From NCBI GenBank assembly GCA_015665455.1, contig JADFAD010000001.1:806001-870000 (forward strand): 64,000 nt of DNA, given 5' to 3'. The notes beneath the pieces were generated by a model. That model was not told where the DNA came from. It saw only the letters and a list, made by a program, of their open reading frames with translations, and did not search any database. Both the position numbers and the translations under genes were made by a program. The DNA comes from Oceanospirillaceae bacterium. Its GTDB lineage: Bacteria > Pseudomonadota > Gammaproteobacteria > Pseudomonadales > Litoribrevibacteraceae. Below, piece after piece: positions 34,259 through 43,955 of this stretch (position 1 is its first letter; every line of letters starts with the position of its first letter).

Positions 34259-35107
34259 TTGGATGTACGAAGTTTACGGTATTTTATGGCGGTGTATCAG
34301 GCAAAAAGTATCAGTGCAGCTGCGAAAGTAAGTTTTGTGGCTCAGCCTTCCATTTCATCGGCGATTCTACAATTAGAGGATCAATTAGAGACGCAGTTAT
34401 TTGTGAGACATCCGAAAGGGGTTTCACCCACGGAAGCAGCGGATAAACTCTTTCCGTTGGCAAAACAGTTATCCAATGATTTAAATGCCATAGGCCATTT
34501 GTTCAAAAGTAAGCCGGTTAAATTGCCTTTTCGTTTGGGATTAATACGGTCATTGGGCGCAAATCGTATGGGGCAATTGTTAAAAGAGTTTGTCGCTAGC
34601 GTTGAAGGGATGGATTTAACACTGGTTCAACCAGATGAGCAATGCGATGCGCGCATCATCACGACCAATTACTTGCAAGAAAATGAGCTGTTTCTTCCTC
34701 TATGGCAAGATAACTATCTATTGGCCGTGCCTGAGGCGCACTCCATCGGGTTAAAAAGCCAACTCCACGTAGCGGATTTAGCTGGGCTACCCTTCATTCA
34801 TCGCTCGCCATGCGAAGCGTTGGATTCTTTAATGTACGTGCTTGATCGGGAAAGAATCACGCTTGATATTCGTGCTCGTATCCAAACATTGGAATATACC
34901 TTGGCGCTCACGAGTGCAGGGGTGGGGTGCGCATTAACACCGAACATTCCTCGCTTGCTGGAACATGAAGGCATACGCTTTTTATCATTGGCGGATGTGG
35001 ATCTTAGCCGAACCATCGGTCTGGCATATTCTAAGAATGAAGTTCTAAGTGAGCCTCTGAATGCGTTGATTGAACTTTGCTCAACGTATCCTTTGAACGT
35101 TAGCTGA
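34259..35107 (+). CDS. LysR-family regulator, divergent from gcdH
   Basis: 282 residues. A TTG start at 34259 is chosen because a full AGGAGGT ribosome site ends five bases before it and it gives the standard LysR opening (MDVRSLRYFMAVYQAKSISA); a longer frame exists from 34196 but has no such site. N-terminal winged HTH with AAAKVSFVAQPSISSAILQLE at about 19-39, then an effector domain (about 90-280). In other proteobacteria a LysR protein (GcdR) divergent from gcdH activates it in response to glutarate; position suggests the same here. The 3' end overlaps the convergent pabB gene by 8 bases. Confidence 0.9.
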   Translation: MDVRSLRYFMAVYQAKSISAAAKVSFVAQPSISSAILQLEDQLETQLFVRHPKGVSPTEAADKLFPLAKQLSNDLNAIGHLFKSKPVKLPFRLGLIRSLGANRMGQLLKEFVASVEGMDLTLVQPDEQCDARIITTNYLQENELFLPLWQDNYLLAVPEAHSIGLKSQLHVADLAGLPFIHRSPCEALDSLMYVLDRERITLDIRARIQTLEYTLALTSAGVGCALTPNIPRLLEHEGIRFLSLADVDLSRTIGLAYSKNEVLSEPLNALIELCSTYPLNVS

Positions 35108-36452
35108 TCGCCTGAAGCAAAGGTGAAATCTTGGTTAAGGTTTCTTGGTATTCGGATTCGGCTTCTGAATCCGCTACGATGCCACCGCCACCCCAAGCAT
35201 GTATTGTATCGCCATCGCGAACTAATGTTCGAATGGTAATGCTGCTGTCCATTCGACCATGCCTGCTTATATAGATGACGGAACCACAGTAAATGGAGCG
35301 ATGGTGAGGTTCCAATTCGTCGATAATCTCCATCGCACGTATTTTCGGCGCGCCAGTAATTGAACCACCAGGGAAACTGTGCCCCAGTAAGCTGGTAACA
35401 GTTTCGTTGTCAGATAATTCGCCTGTCACAGTGCTGACTAAGTGGTGAACGTTCGGGTAACTTTCTACATCGAACAGTTTTGGTACTTTTACGCTGAATG
35501 GAGAACACACTCGACTCAGGTCATTACGCAGCAAATCCACAATCATAACGTTTTCGGCGCGATCTTTTGTGCTGGCTAAAAGTTCTTGGCTTAAGAGTAT
35601 GTCACTCTTCTCGTCGTGGCCTCGAGGGCGGGTACCTTTGATTGGTTTAGTCGTCACCTGACTGTTTTCGAGTTCGATGAAGCGTTCAGGTGAGTGGCTA
35701 AGTACGTCCCATTGACCCAATTGAAAGTAAGCAGAGAAAGGCGTGGGTATTCGTTTTGCGATTTTCTCAAAGGCCAAAAGAGAATCCCCTTGGCACTGGG
35801 CACTGAACCGTTGGGCAAAATTTACTTGATAACAATCACCGGCAAAAATGTAGTCTTTGAGTACCTTAAATTGCTCGATGTATTCCTGTTTCGTAAGGTT
35901 ACTTTTAAAAGGCTGGGTCAGAGAAAACAGAGACAATTGAGGGTTGGCTTCATTCGCAAATAAGTCGATCAGCTCTGAATCTTTACGATGAGATAGATCT
36001 GAGTCGTTTACTAACCAACTCTTTTGTTCTTTATGATCCGTGATCATTGCCCATCCAAAAATCCCGAACCAAGCAGCAGGCAGCGTGATGTCTTTTTCTG
36101 CTTCGCTGGGTAAGGTTTCCAGTTGGTTACCAAAATCGTAGTTCATGAAACCAATTGCGCCGCCAATGAATGGCAACGCTTCGGTCACTGGGTTTATCTT
36201 GATGGAATCCAGTATTGAGTTCAGTTTGGCGAGCAGTGTTTTTCCTGTTAGACCAACATCATTTTCGTCGGGCGTTGATTGAATGATTTCTACCGGGTCA
36301 GCAGAAAGAATGTCGTAGCGGCCCATTAAGTCTGCGTATTTACCATGGCCACTTTCCAGCATAACGGGGTAAGGCAGATGCTTGATGCTTTTGTAGGCTT
36401 CAACTGCATTTGATTGGTAGGCAATGGCAATAATGCTTATGGCCTGAGACAT
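35100..36452 (-). CDS. pabB: Aminodeoxychorismate synthase component I
   Basis: 450 residues. Converts chorismate plus ammonia (from PabA) to 4-amino-4-deoxychorismate for folate. N-terminal domain (about 1-160) then the chorismate-binding domain with CYQVNFAQRF, TTKPIKGTRPRG (the Lys typical of PabB), DLLRNDLSRV, FPGGSITGAPKIRAMEII and the C-terminal GGGIVADSEAESEYQE. The PIKGT motif distinguishes PabB from TrpE (PIAGT). No fused PabA or PabC domain. Stand-alone gene whose 3' end overlaps the LysR gene. Confidence 0.93.
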   Translation of the reverse strand: MSQAISIIAIAYQSNAVEAYKSIKHLPYPVMLESGHGKYADLMGRYDILSADPVEIIQSTPDENDVGLTGKTLLAKLNSILDSIKINPVTEALPFIGGAIGFMNYDFGNQLETLPSEAEKDITLPAAWFGIFGWAMITDHKEQKSWLVNDSDLSHRKDSELIDLFANEANPQLSLFSLTQPFKSNLTKQEYIEQFKVLKDYIFAGDCYQVNFAQRFSAQCQGDSLLAFEKIAKRIPTPFSAYFQLGQWDVLSHSPERFIELENSQVTTKPIKGTRPRGHDEKSDILLSQELLASTKDRAENVMIVDLLRNDLSRVCSPFSVKVPKLFDVESYPNVHHLVSTVTGELSDNETVTSLLGHSFPGGSITGAPKIRAMEIIDELEPHHRSIYCGSVIYISRHGRMDSSITIRTLVRDGDTIHAWGGGGIVADSEAESEYQETLTKISPLLQAIS

Positions 36453-36611
36453 GGTAACCGCTCACTGGGTGGAAAGAGCCGACATTCTACTGATTTATGA
36501 CATGATTAACAGACAGAATACGATGGATTAAGAATTATTTAGTTTAAGAGTAGCAAGGGATTTTAATATTCGTTCATTGGATCTTTGAGGCCACCCTATA
36601 ATTGACGTAGG

Positions 36612-37148
36612 ATGGTGGTTATTCTTTCGAATTTTATTACTTTGGCGGTCGTCATTAATACGCACATTAACACGCACATTCAGATTTCTATTTCTAAACA
36701 GGCCTTAATGCTTTTTCAAGACGATAGTCTTGTTAAACAATACTCTGTTTCTACGGCAAAGAACGGAGCCGGACAAGAAAGCGGGACAGGGCAAACTCCG
36801 TTGGGGCGCCATGTTATTCGAGCTAAAATTGGAGCAGATCAGCCTGAACGCGCTGTTTTTGTTGGACGTCGATTCACAGGCGAAGTCTATTCTGAGTCAT
36901 TGGCGGAGGCTTTTCCTGAACGGGATTGGATTCTATCCCGTATTTTATGGTTATCAGGTAAAGAGGTTGGGGTAAATCGGTTGGGCAGTGTCGATAGTAT
37001 GCGGCGTTACATCTACATTCATGGCACGCCTGATACAGAACCTATGGGCGTTCCTTTGTCTCATGGGTGTGTGCGAATGCGTAATAAAGATGTGGTAGAA
37101 GTGTTTGAATTAATCCAGACCGGCTGTTTGGTTGATATTCAACGTTAG
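36612..37148 (+). CDS. L,D-transpeptidase (YkuD domain)
   Basis: 178 residues. Small exported or membrane-anchored enzyme with a YkuD catalytic domain: IHGTPDTEPMGVPLSHGCVRM carries the conserved His and the nucleophile Cys in SHGCVRM. It would cross-link or remodel peptidoglycan, or attach proteins to it, in the periplasm. The hydrophobic start (ILSNFITLAVVI) could be an uncleaved anchor. It contains the unusual repeat INTHINTHIQIS after the anchor. Followed at 23 bases by nagZ, so the two peptidoglycan genes are probably one unit. Confidence 0.87.
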   Translation: MVVILSNFITLAVVINTHINTHIQISISKQALMLFQDDSLVKQYSVSTAKNGAGQESGTGQTPLGRHVIRAKIGADQPERAVFVGRRFTGEVYSESLAEAFPERDWILSRILWLSGKEVGVNRLGSVDSMRRYIYIHGTPDTEPMGVPLSHGCVRMRNKDVVEVFELIQTGCLVDIQR

Positions 37149-37171
37149 TTAATAGGGAATAGGATCAATAA

Positions 37172-38188
37172 ATGAAAAGCGCGTCGGTAATTCTTGATCT
37201 CCGTGGCACGGAGGTCGCTCAAGATGAAGTGGCTTTACTTCAGCATCCACTTACCGCAGGGGTGATACTTTTTACTCGTAATTATCAATCGCCTGAACGG
37301 CTGAGCCGATTATGTGATCAGATTAAAACCTTCAATTCGGATTTATTGATTACGGTCGATCATGAAGGAGGGCGAGTTCAGCGGTTTAGGGATGGATTTA
37401 CTCGGCTTCCCTCCATGGGTCAGATAGGCGTGTTCTATCACACGCATCAACGCCATGCCATGCGAATCGCAGAATTAACGGGGTTTGTGCTTGCAGCGGA
37501 ACTTCGCTTATGCGGCGTTGACTTAAGTTATGCGCCTGTTCTCGATTTAGATATGAATATGAATGATGTTATTGGTGATCGATCTTTTTCTGATCGTCCA
37601 GACATTGTGGCTGACTTAGCCGTGTGTGTGCTTAATGGTTTGGCACATGCGGGCATGAAGGGGGTAGGGAAGCACTTTCCTGGCCATGGGCACGTTAACG
37701 CTGATTCCCATTTGGCTCTGCCCCATGATGATCGGAGCTTTCATGAAATCGAAACCAAAGACTTGTTTCCGTTTCGATTGTTGATTGAATCAGGGCTTCA
37801 GGGCGTTATGCCTGCGCATGTTATTTATGATCAAGTGGATTCTGAGCGACCAGCAGGCTTTTCACCGCATTGGTTGCAACATGTGTTAAGAGCGCAGTTG
37901 GGTTTTGAGGGCGTTATCTTTAGTGATGACTTGAGTATGCAAGGCGCAGTGGAAGCCGAAAAAACCGCAGCTGGACGTGCAATGGCTGCGATTAATGCAG
38001 GTTGTAATATGCTGTTGGTCTGCAATGACCAAGTAGCAGCCAAAGAAGTTCTGGCGGGATTAACTCGTGAAGAAGTCGTACCGAGCACCCTCTTGGGGGG
38101 GCTTGAGCCTTCGTTGTCTGTTGATGACATTGATCATGACGAATTGGATCAAGCGAGAGCCGCAATTAACCACTTTATGGCGAACTGA
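37172..38188 (+). CDS. nagZ: Beta-N-acetylglucosaminidase, muropeptide recycling
   Basis: 338-residue cytoplasmic family-3 glycosidase that removes GlcNAc from anhydro-muropeptides. Signatures: TVDHEGGRVQRF, KHFPGHGHVNADSHLALP (His/Asp catalytic loop) and FSDDLSMQGA with the nucleophile Asp. Length matches E. coli NagZ (341). Its product GlcNAc-anhydroMurNAc cleavage feeds recycling and can influence AmpC-type beta-lactamase induction. Flanked by an L,D-transpeptidase and, four bases downstream, the SpoIIE-type phosphatase. Confidence 0.95.
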   Translation: MKSASVILDLRGTEVAQDEVALLQHPLTAGVILFTRNYQSPERLSRLCDQIKTFNSDLLITVDHEGGRVQRFRDGFTRLPSMGQIGVFYHTHQRHAMRIAELTGFVLAAELRLCGVDLSYAPVLDLDMNMNDVIGDRSFSDRPDIVADLAVCVLNGLAHAGMKGVGKHFPGHGHVNADSHLALPHDDRSFHEIETKDLFPFRLLIESGLQGVMPAHVIYDQVDSERPAGFSPHWLQHVLRAQLGFEGVIFSDDLSMQGAVEAEKTAAGRAMAAINAGCNMLLVCNDQVAAKEVLAGLTREEVVPSTLLGGLEPSLSVDDIDHDELDQARAAINHFMAN

Positions 38189-38192
38189 TTGA

Positions 38193-40643
38193 ATGAAGTT
38201 AGGTAGCAGTCTTTCTGACCGATTGAGCTTTTGGCTAATTCTGTTATTAGGCGTGATTTTTACCCTTACGGCAGCGTTGGACTATTCGTATTCTAAAGAG
38301 AATGTGTTGACGGAAGCTCGGCTTAAAATTCGTGAAGAAGTGAAAGACGCGATTTACAAAGTGGAAAGTCTGTTGACGGGAGTTCAGAAAACCACCGATC
38401 AACTTGGAATTGTGTTGGGGTACAGCGCGATTACTCCGCAGCTAGCGACGACGCTACTTAAGGATTTAGTTGAAGGTAATACGGATGTGAGTGGTGCCGC
38501 AATCGCATTAGAGCCCAAATTTGTAGGCCATGAAGAAGGATTTGCGACCTATTATTATCGAGATTCTGAACAATTAAAGAGAATTGAATTAAGTGGTCGA
38601 AATTCTGAAAGTGAGAATGATGTTCCGTACTATCAAGAGCATTGGTATAAGGCAGTAAAAGAAAAGAGAGAGGCGGTTTGGTCTGAACCGTATTTTGACA
38701 CTTATGGTGCGGGCGTGGCTATGGTGACTTACTCTGTACCTGTTTTCCAAATGGCATCGCCGATGCTGTTTGAAGACCAGAATAAGACTTTTATTGGCGT
38801 GGTTACGGGCGACATTGCTGTATCAACGCTGCAATCGTATTTGGATGAGGTCAAAGTTGGTGAAACGGGGTTTGTGCTTTTGGCCAGTCAGCTAGGAACG
38901 CTCATTAGTTTTCCCGAACCTAAGCATGTAATGAAATCGTTATTGGAAGTGTACCCTGCAATTAATAAGTCAGAAGAGTGGAAGCACTTATTTGGCTTAT
39001 TGCTCAGTGGTGAGCAGGGTGTATACCGTGGCAGTTGTTATAAAGATGATCAACGATGCATTATTGGTTATTCGCCCTTAGCCATTACTGGGTGGCCTAT
39101 TGCTGTCGTAATTCCTGAGCATGAATTCCTTAAACCAGTATTGAATTTTCTTTTAAAGGTGATCGGCCTTGCTGTTTTTGCGCTCATTTTAGCTTTGATC
39201 GGTATTCGAGTGGTGACGCATTCGATCATGCACCCGTTGGTGTCGTTATCACGCCTTGTCGGGCGTATCGGGGAAGGTGATTTGAGCACAGTCTTGCCTA
39301 CGGCTTCTCGCAAAGATGAAGTAGCAAGCTTGGTGAATGCTGTTTCGAACATGCAGAGCCACCTCAAGCAGTACATTCGAGATTTAGAAAATGAGACGGC
39401 GTTGTCCAGCCGACTCAAAGGTGAGATGGATGCGGCCACGCGAATCCAGATGGCTATGCTGCCTGGTGAAGGGGAATACCATTACGATTCAAAAGATTAT
39501 CAGTTGTACGCAAAACTGGAGCCTGCGAAATCCGTAGGAGGCGACCTATATTTTTGTCATGAGTTAGATGACCATCGTAGCTATTTTGTAATAGGGGATG
39601 TGTCAGACAAAGGTGTACCGGCGGCTTTATTTATGTCCAAAACAATGACCGTATTAACGCATTTGGTCAGACGTGCAATCTCACCGAATGAATTAATGTA
39701 CGAAGTGAATAATGTCCTGACACAGAATAACGACGCTTGTATGTTTCTTACTTTATGGTGCGGAATATTGGACCACAAAACCGGCGAATTAGTATTTGCT
39801 AGCGGTGGCCATATGGCTCCGTTGCTGCTGCGTCAAACAGCCATTGATCCCTCAGACGTTCAACCAGAAACCAAGTTATTTGTTCCCATAGAGCAAGAAA
39901 ACGGCATGGCATTAGGGCTTGTGGATGATATGGAATTTCCGATCAATCAATTAATGCTTCAGCCCAATGATTTATTGTTTCTCTATACCGACGGCATTGA
40001 TGAGGCGATGAATCCTGAAAGACACTTTTTTGGAATCGACCGTATGCGTCAAGTCTTGCTTCAGATGTCTGAAATGAATGCTTGTGTGGCGGGTACATCA
40101 ATGTATCAGTCGGTGAAAGAGTTTGCGGGTGAGGCGACGCAGTCGGATGATATCACCATCATGGCGATTCACATGTCGGCTTCTGCAATGGAAACCTATG
40201 ACTTCCTGATTCCCGAAGATATGGGGCAGATGATGGCTGCTCAATGTGAATTAAGCCCTAAGTCCAGTTCAGTAAGCGCGTTGTTTTCGTTTTTAGACGC
40301 GTACTGGGAAAGATACGCTTTATCAGATGGTATTTCGTTTGATGTAAAGCTAGCCGCTGAAGAATTACTGTCGAATTCTCTTAATCATGGTCAGTTAGGC
40401 GATGATGACTGCATCACCTTATGGGTAGGTCACTGTGAACAACAGGTGTATGTTGAGTTAATCGATGAGGGTAAAGCTTTCAATCCTTTGAAAGAAGCAG
40501 ATTGTTCTGCCTTAGGTCAATCTTCTGAGGATTGCACGGTAGGGGGGTTAGGCGTTCACTTGGTGAAAGAAGTTACTGATCAGCAGAAATATCAACGTGA
40601 TGGGAACAAAAATCGTATTTGTTTTTCTAAAACTATAATGTAA
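38193..40643 (+). CDS. Membrane sensor SpoIIE-type phosphatase with kinase-like domain (RsbU/HsbR type)
   Basis: 816 residues. TM1 at about 13-30, a double-Cache-like periplasmic sensor (about 35-310; DVSGAAIALEP, YYQEHWYKAVKEKREAVWSEP), TM2 at about 315-340, HAMP (about 345-395), SpoIIE PP2C domain (about 410-660; VGGDLYF, IGDVSDKGVPAALFMSK, LYTDGIDEA, TQSDDITIM), then a HATPase_c/RsbW-like domain (about 690-815; AAEELLSNSLNHG, GGLGVHLVKE). The combination both dephosphorylates a STAS antagonist and may phosphorylate it or bind a sigma-type partner. A compatible STAS protein is encoded at 52729. Overlaps no gene; starts four bases after nagZ. Confidence 0.9.
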   Translation: MKLGSSLSDRLSFWLILLLGVIFTLTAALDYSYSKENVLTEARLKIREEVKDAIYKVESLLTGVQKTTDQLGIVLGYSAITPQLATTLLKDLVEGNTDVSGAAIALEPKFVGHEEGFATYYYRDSEQLKRIELSGRNSESENDVPYYQEHWYKAVKEKREAVWSEPYFDTYGAGVAMVTYSVPVFQMASPMLFEDQNKTFIGVVTGDIAVSTLQSYLDEVKVGETGFVLLASQLGTLISFPEPKHVMKSLLEVYPAINKSEEWKHLFGLLLSGEQGVYRGSCYKDDQRCIIGYSPLAITGWPIAVVIPEHEFLKPVLNFLLKVIGLAVFALILALIGIRVVTHSIMHPLVSLSRLVGRIGEGDLSTVLPTASRKDEVASLVNAVSNMQSHLKQYIRDLENETALSSRLKGEMDAATRIQMAMLPGEGEYHYDSKDYQLYAKLEPAKSVGGDLYFCHELDDHRSYFVIGDVSDKGVPAALFMSKTMTVLTHLVRRAISPNELMYEVNNVLTQNNDACMFLTLWCGILDHKTGELVFASGGHMAPLLLRQTAIDPSDVQPETKLFVPIEQENGMALGLVDDMEFPINQLMLQPNDLLFLYTDGIDEAMNPERHFFGIDRMRQVLLQMSEMNACVAGTSMYQSVKEFAGEATQSDDITIMAIHMSASAMETYDFLIPEDMGQMMAAQCELSPKSSSVSALFSFLDAYWERYALSDGISFDVKLAAEELLSNSLNHGQLGDDDCITLWVGHCEQQVYVELIDEGKAFNPLKEADCSALGQSSEDCTVGGLGVHLVKEVTDQQKYQRDGNKNRICFSKTIM

Positions 40644-40681
40644 CGGTGAGCGAATTTCGCTGTGCTCTTAATAAGTGTTTT

Positions 40682-40715
40682 CGAATAATTTGCTGTGGAT
40701 TCACAGCTCAATTCG
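40682..40715 (+). other. Hairpin just upstream of HD-GYP gene
   Basis: Inner stem GCTGTG/CACAGC with GATT loop (40692-40707), outer arms CGAAT (40682-40686) and ATTCG (40711-40715). It has no T-run. It lies 28 bases before the next start codon and could be an operator or a leader structure. Confidence 0.3.
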
Positions 40716-40742
40716 GAAAAAATATATTAGGCTGAGACTGTT

Positions 40743-42212
40743 ATGCAATATGAAATTCAAGATAACAAAACTGTGCTTATTCACCTGTTCTTTTCGCTTG
40801 TGGTGTTTGCTGTGTACGGGGTTCAAGTTTGCCCTCTATTAGAATCTCTTTCTGTGCTTCAACTGTTTGTTCCTGTTTTTGTTTCCCTCCTGTTTGTTTT
40901 TTTTGCTCAATACAAGTTATCTCCAAACTATAGCTTATCGGAGTGTTCAGAAAAGATTGAAACAGGCCTCTATTGGCGAATGATTTTTGGTTTATTCATA
41001 ACAGCTTCATTGGCTTTAAGTCTTTTTAATTTGTTGGCCTATTCCGCACCGTTAGAAAGTGCCTTGAAGGTTATTTTAGGCCTCATTACGTTAGGATTTT
41101 TTGTGGCTACAGACCTGTCTTTACTATATGAGAAAAAGCAGGCGTTACAGCTAAAGCGTTTGTCGCGACGCTTGCAGCCGAATGAAAATTTTATGCCTTT
41201 GACCCAGAAATTTTCGTTGTTTGCCGTTGCAAATACGTTCTTTTTTGCTGTTGTTATTTTTTTAGTGATCAATAAAGACTTACATTGGTTAATGAGCACA
41301 GATCAACGATTATCATTGAAAGAGGCTCAACAAGTTATTCTTGTGGAAGTGGGCTTTGTGGTCGTTGTGATGTTGGCGTACACCTTAAAGATTATTCATT
41401 CCTTTTCTCATAACTTAAGTTATTTCTTTCAGAATGAGAATGAGACCTTACAGCGTGTTGCCAGTGGAGATTTGTCGGTTCGAGCTCCCGTATCCAGCCA
41501 TGATGAGTTCGGCCACATTGCGCATAATACCAATCTGATGATTGATGATTTGGCTCGGTATACACAAGAAGTAAAACAAACCCGTGATGTGGCGATACTG
41601 GGATTATCTTCGTTAGCGGAAGCGAGAGATAACGAAACGGGTGCACATATCTTGCGAACTCAATACTACGTGAAAGCATTGACGGAATTATTAAAAGACC
41701 GTCCTAAGTACAAAGACTATCTTGATGATCAAACCATTGAATTACTTTATAAGTCCGCACCTTTGCATGACATAGGAAAGGTCGGTATTCCGGATGCAAT
41801 TCTGTTAAAACCAGGGAAGTTGACGGACGACGAATTTGAAATAATGAAAACCCATGCATCCATTGGGGCAGAAGCGTTGGCCACGGCGGAAGGTCAATTG
41901 GGCAGTAATTCCTTTTTACGCTTTGCTCGTGAGATTTCAGAAACTCACCATGAAAAGTGGGACGGCAGTGGTTACCCCAATGGGTTAAAGGGTGAGGATA
42001 TTCCATTGTCTGGACGTTTGATGGCACTGGCTGACGTTTATGATGCTTTAATTTCCAAACGGGTTTATAAACCAGCGTTTTCCCATGAAAAAGCCAAATC
42101 TATTTTAATTGATGGTAAAGGAACCCACTTCGACCCTGATATTGTGGATGCCTTCATTGAATGCGAACAAGCGTTTGTCGATATAGCCACCAAGTACAGC
42201 GACAAGCATTGA
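40743..42212 (+). CDS. Membrane HD-GYP cyclic-di-GMP phosphodiesterase
   Basis: 489 residues. An N-terminal membrane region with about six helices (about 10-215), a HAMP-like segment (NETLQRVASGDLSVRAP), then an HD-GYP domain (about 285-485). Catalytic motifs are intact: GAHILRTQYY, HDIGKVGIPD, ISETHHEKWDGSGYPNGLKG and ADVYDALIS. It should hydrolyse cyclic di-GMP, opposing the GGDEF proteins encoded nearby. Positioned 99 bases after the SpoIIE phosphatase and convergent with a GGDEF gene only 9 bases away. Confidence 0.93.
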   Translation: MQYEIQDNKTVLIHLFFSLVVFAVYGVQVCPLLESLSVLQLFVPVFVSLLFVFFAQYKLSPNYSLSECSEKIETGLYWRMIFGLFITASLALSLFNLLAYSAPLESALKVILGLITLGFFVATDLSLLYEKKQALQLKRLSRRLQPNENFMPLTQKFSLFAVANTFFFAVVIFLVINKDLHWLMSTDQRLSLKEAQQVILVEVGFVVVVMLAYTLKIIHSFSHNLSYFFQNENETLQRVASGDLSVRAPVSSHDEFGHIAHNTNLMIDDLARYTQEVKQTRDVAILGLSSLAEARDNETGAHILRTQYYVKALTELLKDRPKYKDYLDDQTIELLYKSAPLHDIGKVGIPDAILLKPGKLTDDEFEIMKTHASIGAEALATAEGQLGSNSFLRFAREISETHHEKWDGSGYPNGLKGEDIPLSGRLMALADVYDALISKRVYKPAFSHEKAKSILIDGKGTHFDPDIVDAFIECEQAFVDIATKYSDKH

Positions 42213-42221
42213 CGCGTTTAT

Positions 42222-43748
42222 TTATTCTTTAGGTGCTGTAGTTGGCGCAATGACGATCTGATTTCGGCCTATTTCTTTGGCTGTAAATAATGCCTTGTCC
42301 GCTCTCTCATAGGTGGGTGAAAATTCTGGTTTCAATGACTTGGGTTTTTTGTTTGACGTGTCGATGAAATCGCAGTGGGTTAGACCTGCGCTGAAGGTGA
42401 CATTAATGGTGTTGTTTTCAAACTTGGGTGGTGTATTTCTTAATTTTGTTTGAATACGTTGTAGAATTTCTCTGGCCTGAATTACGTTGGAATCAGGGCA
42501 AAGCAGAAAGAACTCTTCACCTCCGATTCTGGCAAACACATCGTAATCGCGTATCTCTTCTTGAACCAGTTTTACAAAATGGGTCAAAACGCAGTCACCG
42601 CCAAGGTGGGTGTAGTCGGTATTGATGGCTTTGAAATAGTCCAAATCAATTACGCAGAAGGCAAGGTCGTAATTGTTTCTTTGAGCACTGCTGACAAGTG
42701 CAGGAATGGATTCCATGAAGGCTCTTCGGTTGAGTGCTCCTGTCAGCGGGTCGCGCCTTGATTGTTCGCTTAATAACTTATTAGCACGCATTAATGAGTC
42801 TGTTTTTATCAGAAGTTGCTTTCTCAGAAGGAAAATATGCGTGATGAGAAATGCTACAACAAGCACAAGGAAACTGCCTAAAATAACCCACAAAAGCCAA
42901 GAGGGTATGACTTCTTCTTTGATGGATTCTGTTCGAAACCATTTCTGAAATACGGGATCAGTTTTTGATGTGGGTAGCGCTGAAAATCCAGACTGAAGTA
43001 TGTTCAATCGTTTTTCATCGTTTTCGTTGACCGCAGATTTTAGTGCCGATTTGTAGAGTGTTTCCCTCGCTGAAAACAGATTTTTGGCATCGTTGATATG
43101 CAAAAGGTAAAGCGCTACGGGATAGTCTGCAACAAAGGCATTGAAGCTGTTTTCTGCATTTGTGCTTGGTACTGAGCTTGGCTCTGAATTTGGTTCAGGG
43201 CTTGCATTTGGCTTCGTAGTAAATGCTATCGCTGTACGAATGAGATCCGTATTGTTATCAAAAAATATGATGCGAGATTCGGGGTGATGCTTTCTTAAGA
43301 ACTCTTCTTCCATTCCACCTCGAACAACGGCAATGTTTTGTTCATGAAAGCTGCTCAAGGACCCTGATATGCTGTTATGAACGAACAAGCTGGTTTCAAG
43401 TGGTGATACATCAGGCCCGAAATCCAATGTTTTATCACGTAGAGGAGAAAATAACAGGCCCCCATGAATATCGGCTCTACCATCGTTGACTGCTGTGAGC
43501 GTATCGTCCCATTGATCTAAAAATAAGAATTGGGTTTCAAGCTGATTTTCTTCTGCAAACAACGTCCATAAATCAACGAGTAATCCTGCGTGTTTATTTT
43601 CATCGTCGACGAAGGAAAAGGGCGGGTAGTTTGCCGAAAGTGAAATCGTTAATGGCTTACCATTGTCTGTTGGTTCTATGCCATCATAGATCCAGATAGC
43701 GAATAAAGTCAGAACTATTATCGATATGACGGTGTTTTTTTTGTTCAT
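42222..43748 (-). CDS. Periplasmic-binding-sensor GGDEF diguanylate cyclase
   Basis: 508 residues from the ATG at 43748 (the longer TTG frame has no support). A short signal/anchor (VISIIVLTLFAIWIY), then a periplasmic domain of the amino-acid-binding (SBP_bac_3) type: LTISLSANYPPFSFVDDE, GRADIHGGLLFSPLRD. It carries an odd low-complexity insertion of Pro/Ser/Glu (NASPEPNSEPSSVPS) in the second lobe. TM at about 288-310, GGDEF domain about 345-505 with GGEEF and an RDYD inhibitory site five residues before. It makes cyclic di-GMP, probably under control of a bound small molecule. Ligand unknown. Confidence 0.92.
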   Translation of the reverse strand: MNKKNTVISIIVLTLFAIWIYDGIEPTDNGKPLTISLSANYPPFSFVDDENKHAGLLVDLWTLFAEENQLETQFLFLDQWDDTLTAVNDGRADIHGGLLFSPLRDKTLDFGPDVSPLETSLFVHNSISGSLSSFHEQNIAVVRGGMEEEFLRKHHPESRIIFFDNNTDLIRTAIAFTTKPNASPEPNSEPSSVPSTNAENSFNAFVADYPVALYLLHINDAKNLFSARETLYKSALKSAVNENDEKRLNILQSGFSALPTSKTDPVFQKWFRTESIKEEVIPSWLLWVILGSFLVLVVAFLITHIFLLRKQLLIKTDSLMRANKLLSEQSRRDPLTGALNRRAFMESIPALVSSAQRNNYDLAFCVIDLDYFKAINTDYTHLGGDCVLTHFVKLVQEEIRDYDVFARIGGEEFFLLCPDSNVIQAREILQRIQTKLRNTPPKFENNTINVTFSAGLTHCDFIDTSNKKPKSLKPEFSPTYERADKALFTAKEIGRNQIVIAPTTAPKE

Positions 43749-43857
43749 ATAGGGCGTCTTTGGTTCGGTCGACGAGTATATAGCAAGCAATACCGCCAAT
43801 CTTCAATAGATGTTTAATATAGTGCTTTTTTCTTAGGTGTGTTTTGGGCGTTGATGA

Positions 43858-43872
43858 GAGTATTAAATACTC
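43858..43872. promoter_or_regulatory. 15-bp palindrome in divergent promoter region
   Basis: GAGTATT-A-AATACTC, perfect 7-bp arms around one base. It lies between the divergent GGDEF gene (start 43748) and the membrane protein gene (start 43956), at 110 and 84 bases respectively. Confidence 0.35.
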
Positions 43873-43955
43873 GGAGATGCCTTCCTATCTAATGCAGTTC
43901 TTTTCGCCTAATATAGCGGTCTTTCCTGTGTATGAGATGAACATTTGAGGCGTAT

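Noticed and set aside
43749-43799. TTG-started extension of the SBP-GGDEF protein
   Set aside because: No ribosome site, and the ATG at 43748 opens directly onto the signal/anchor helix.
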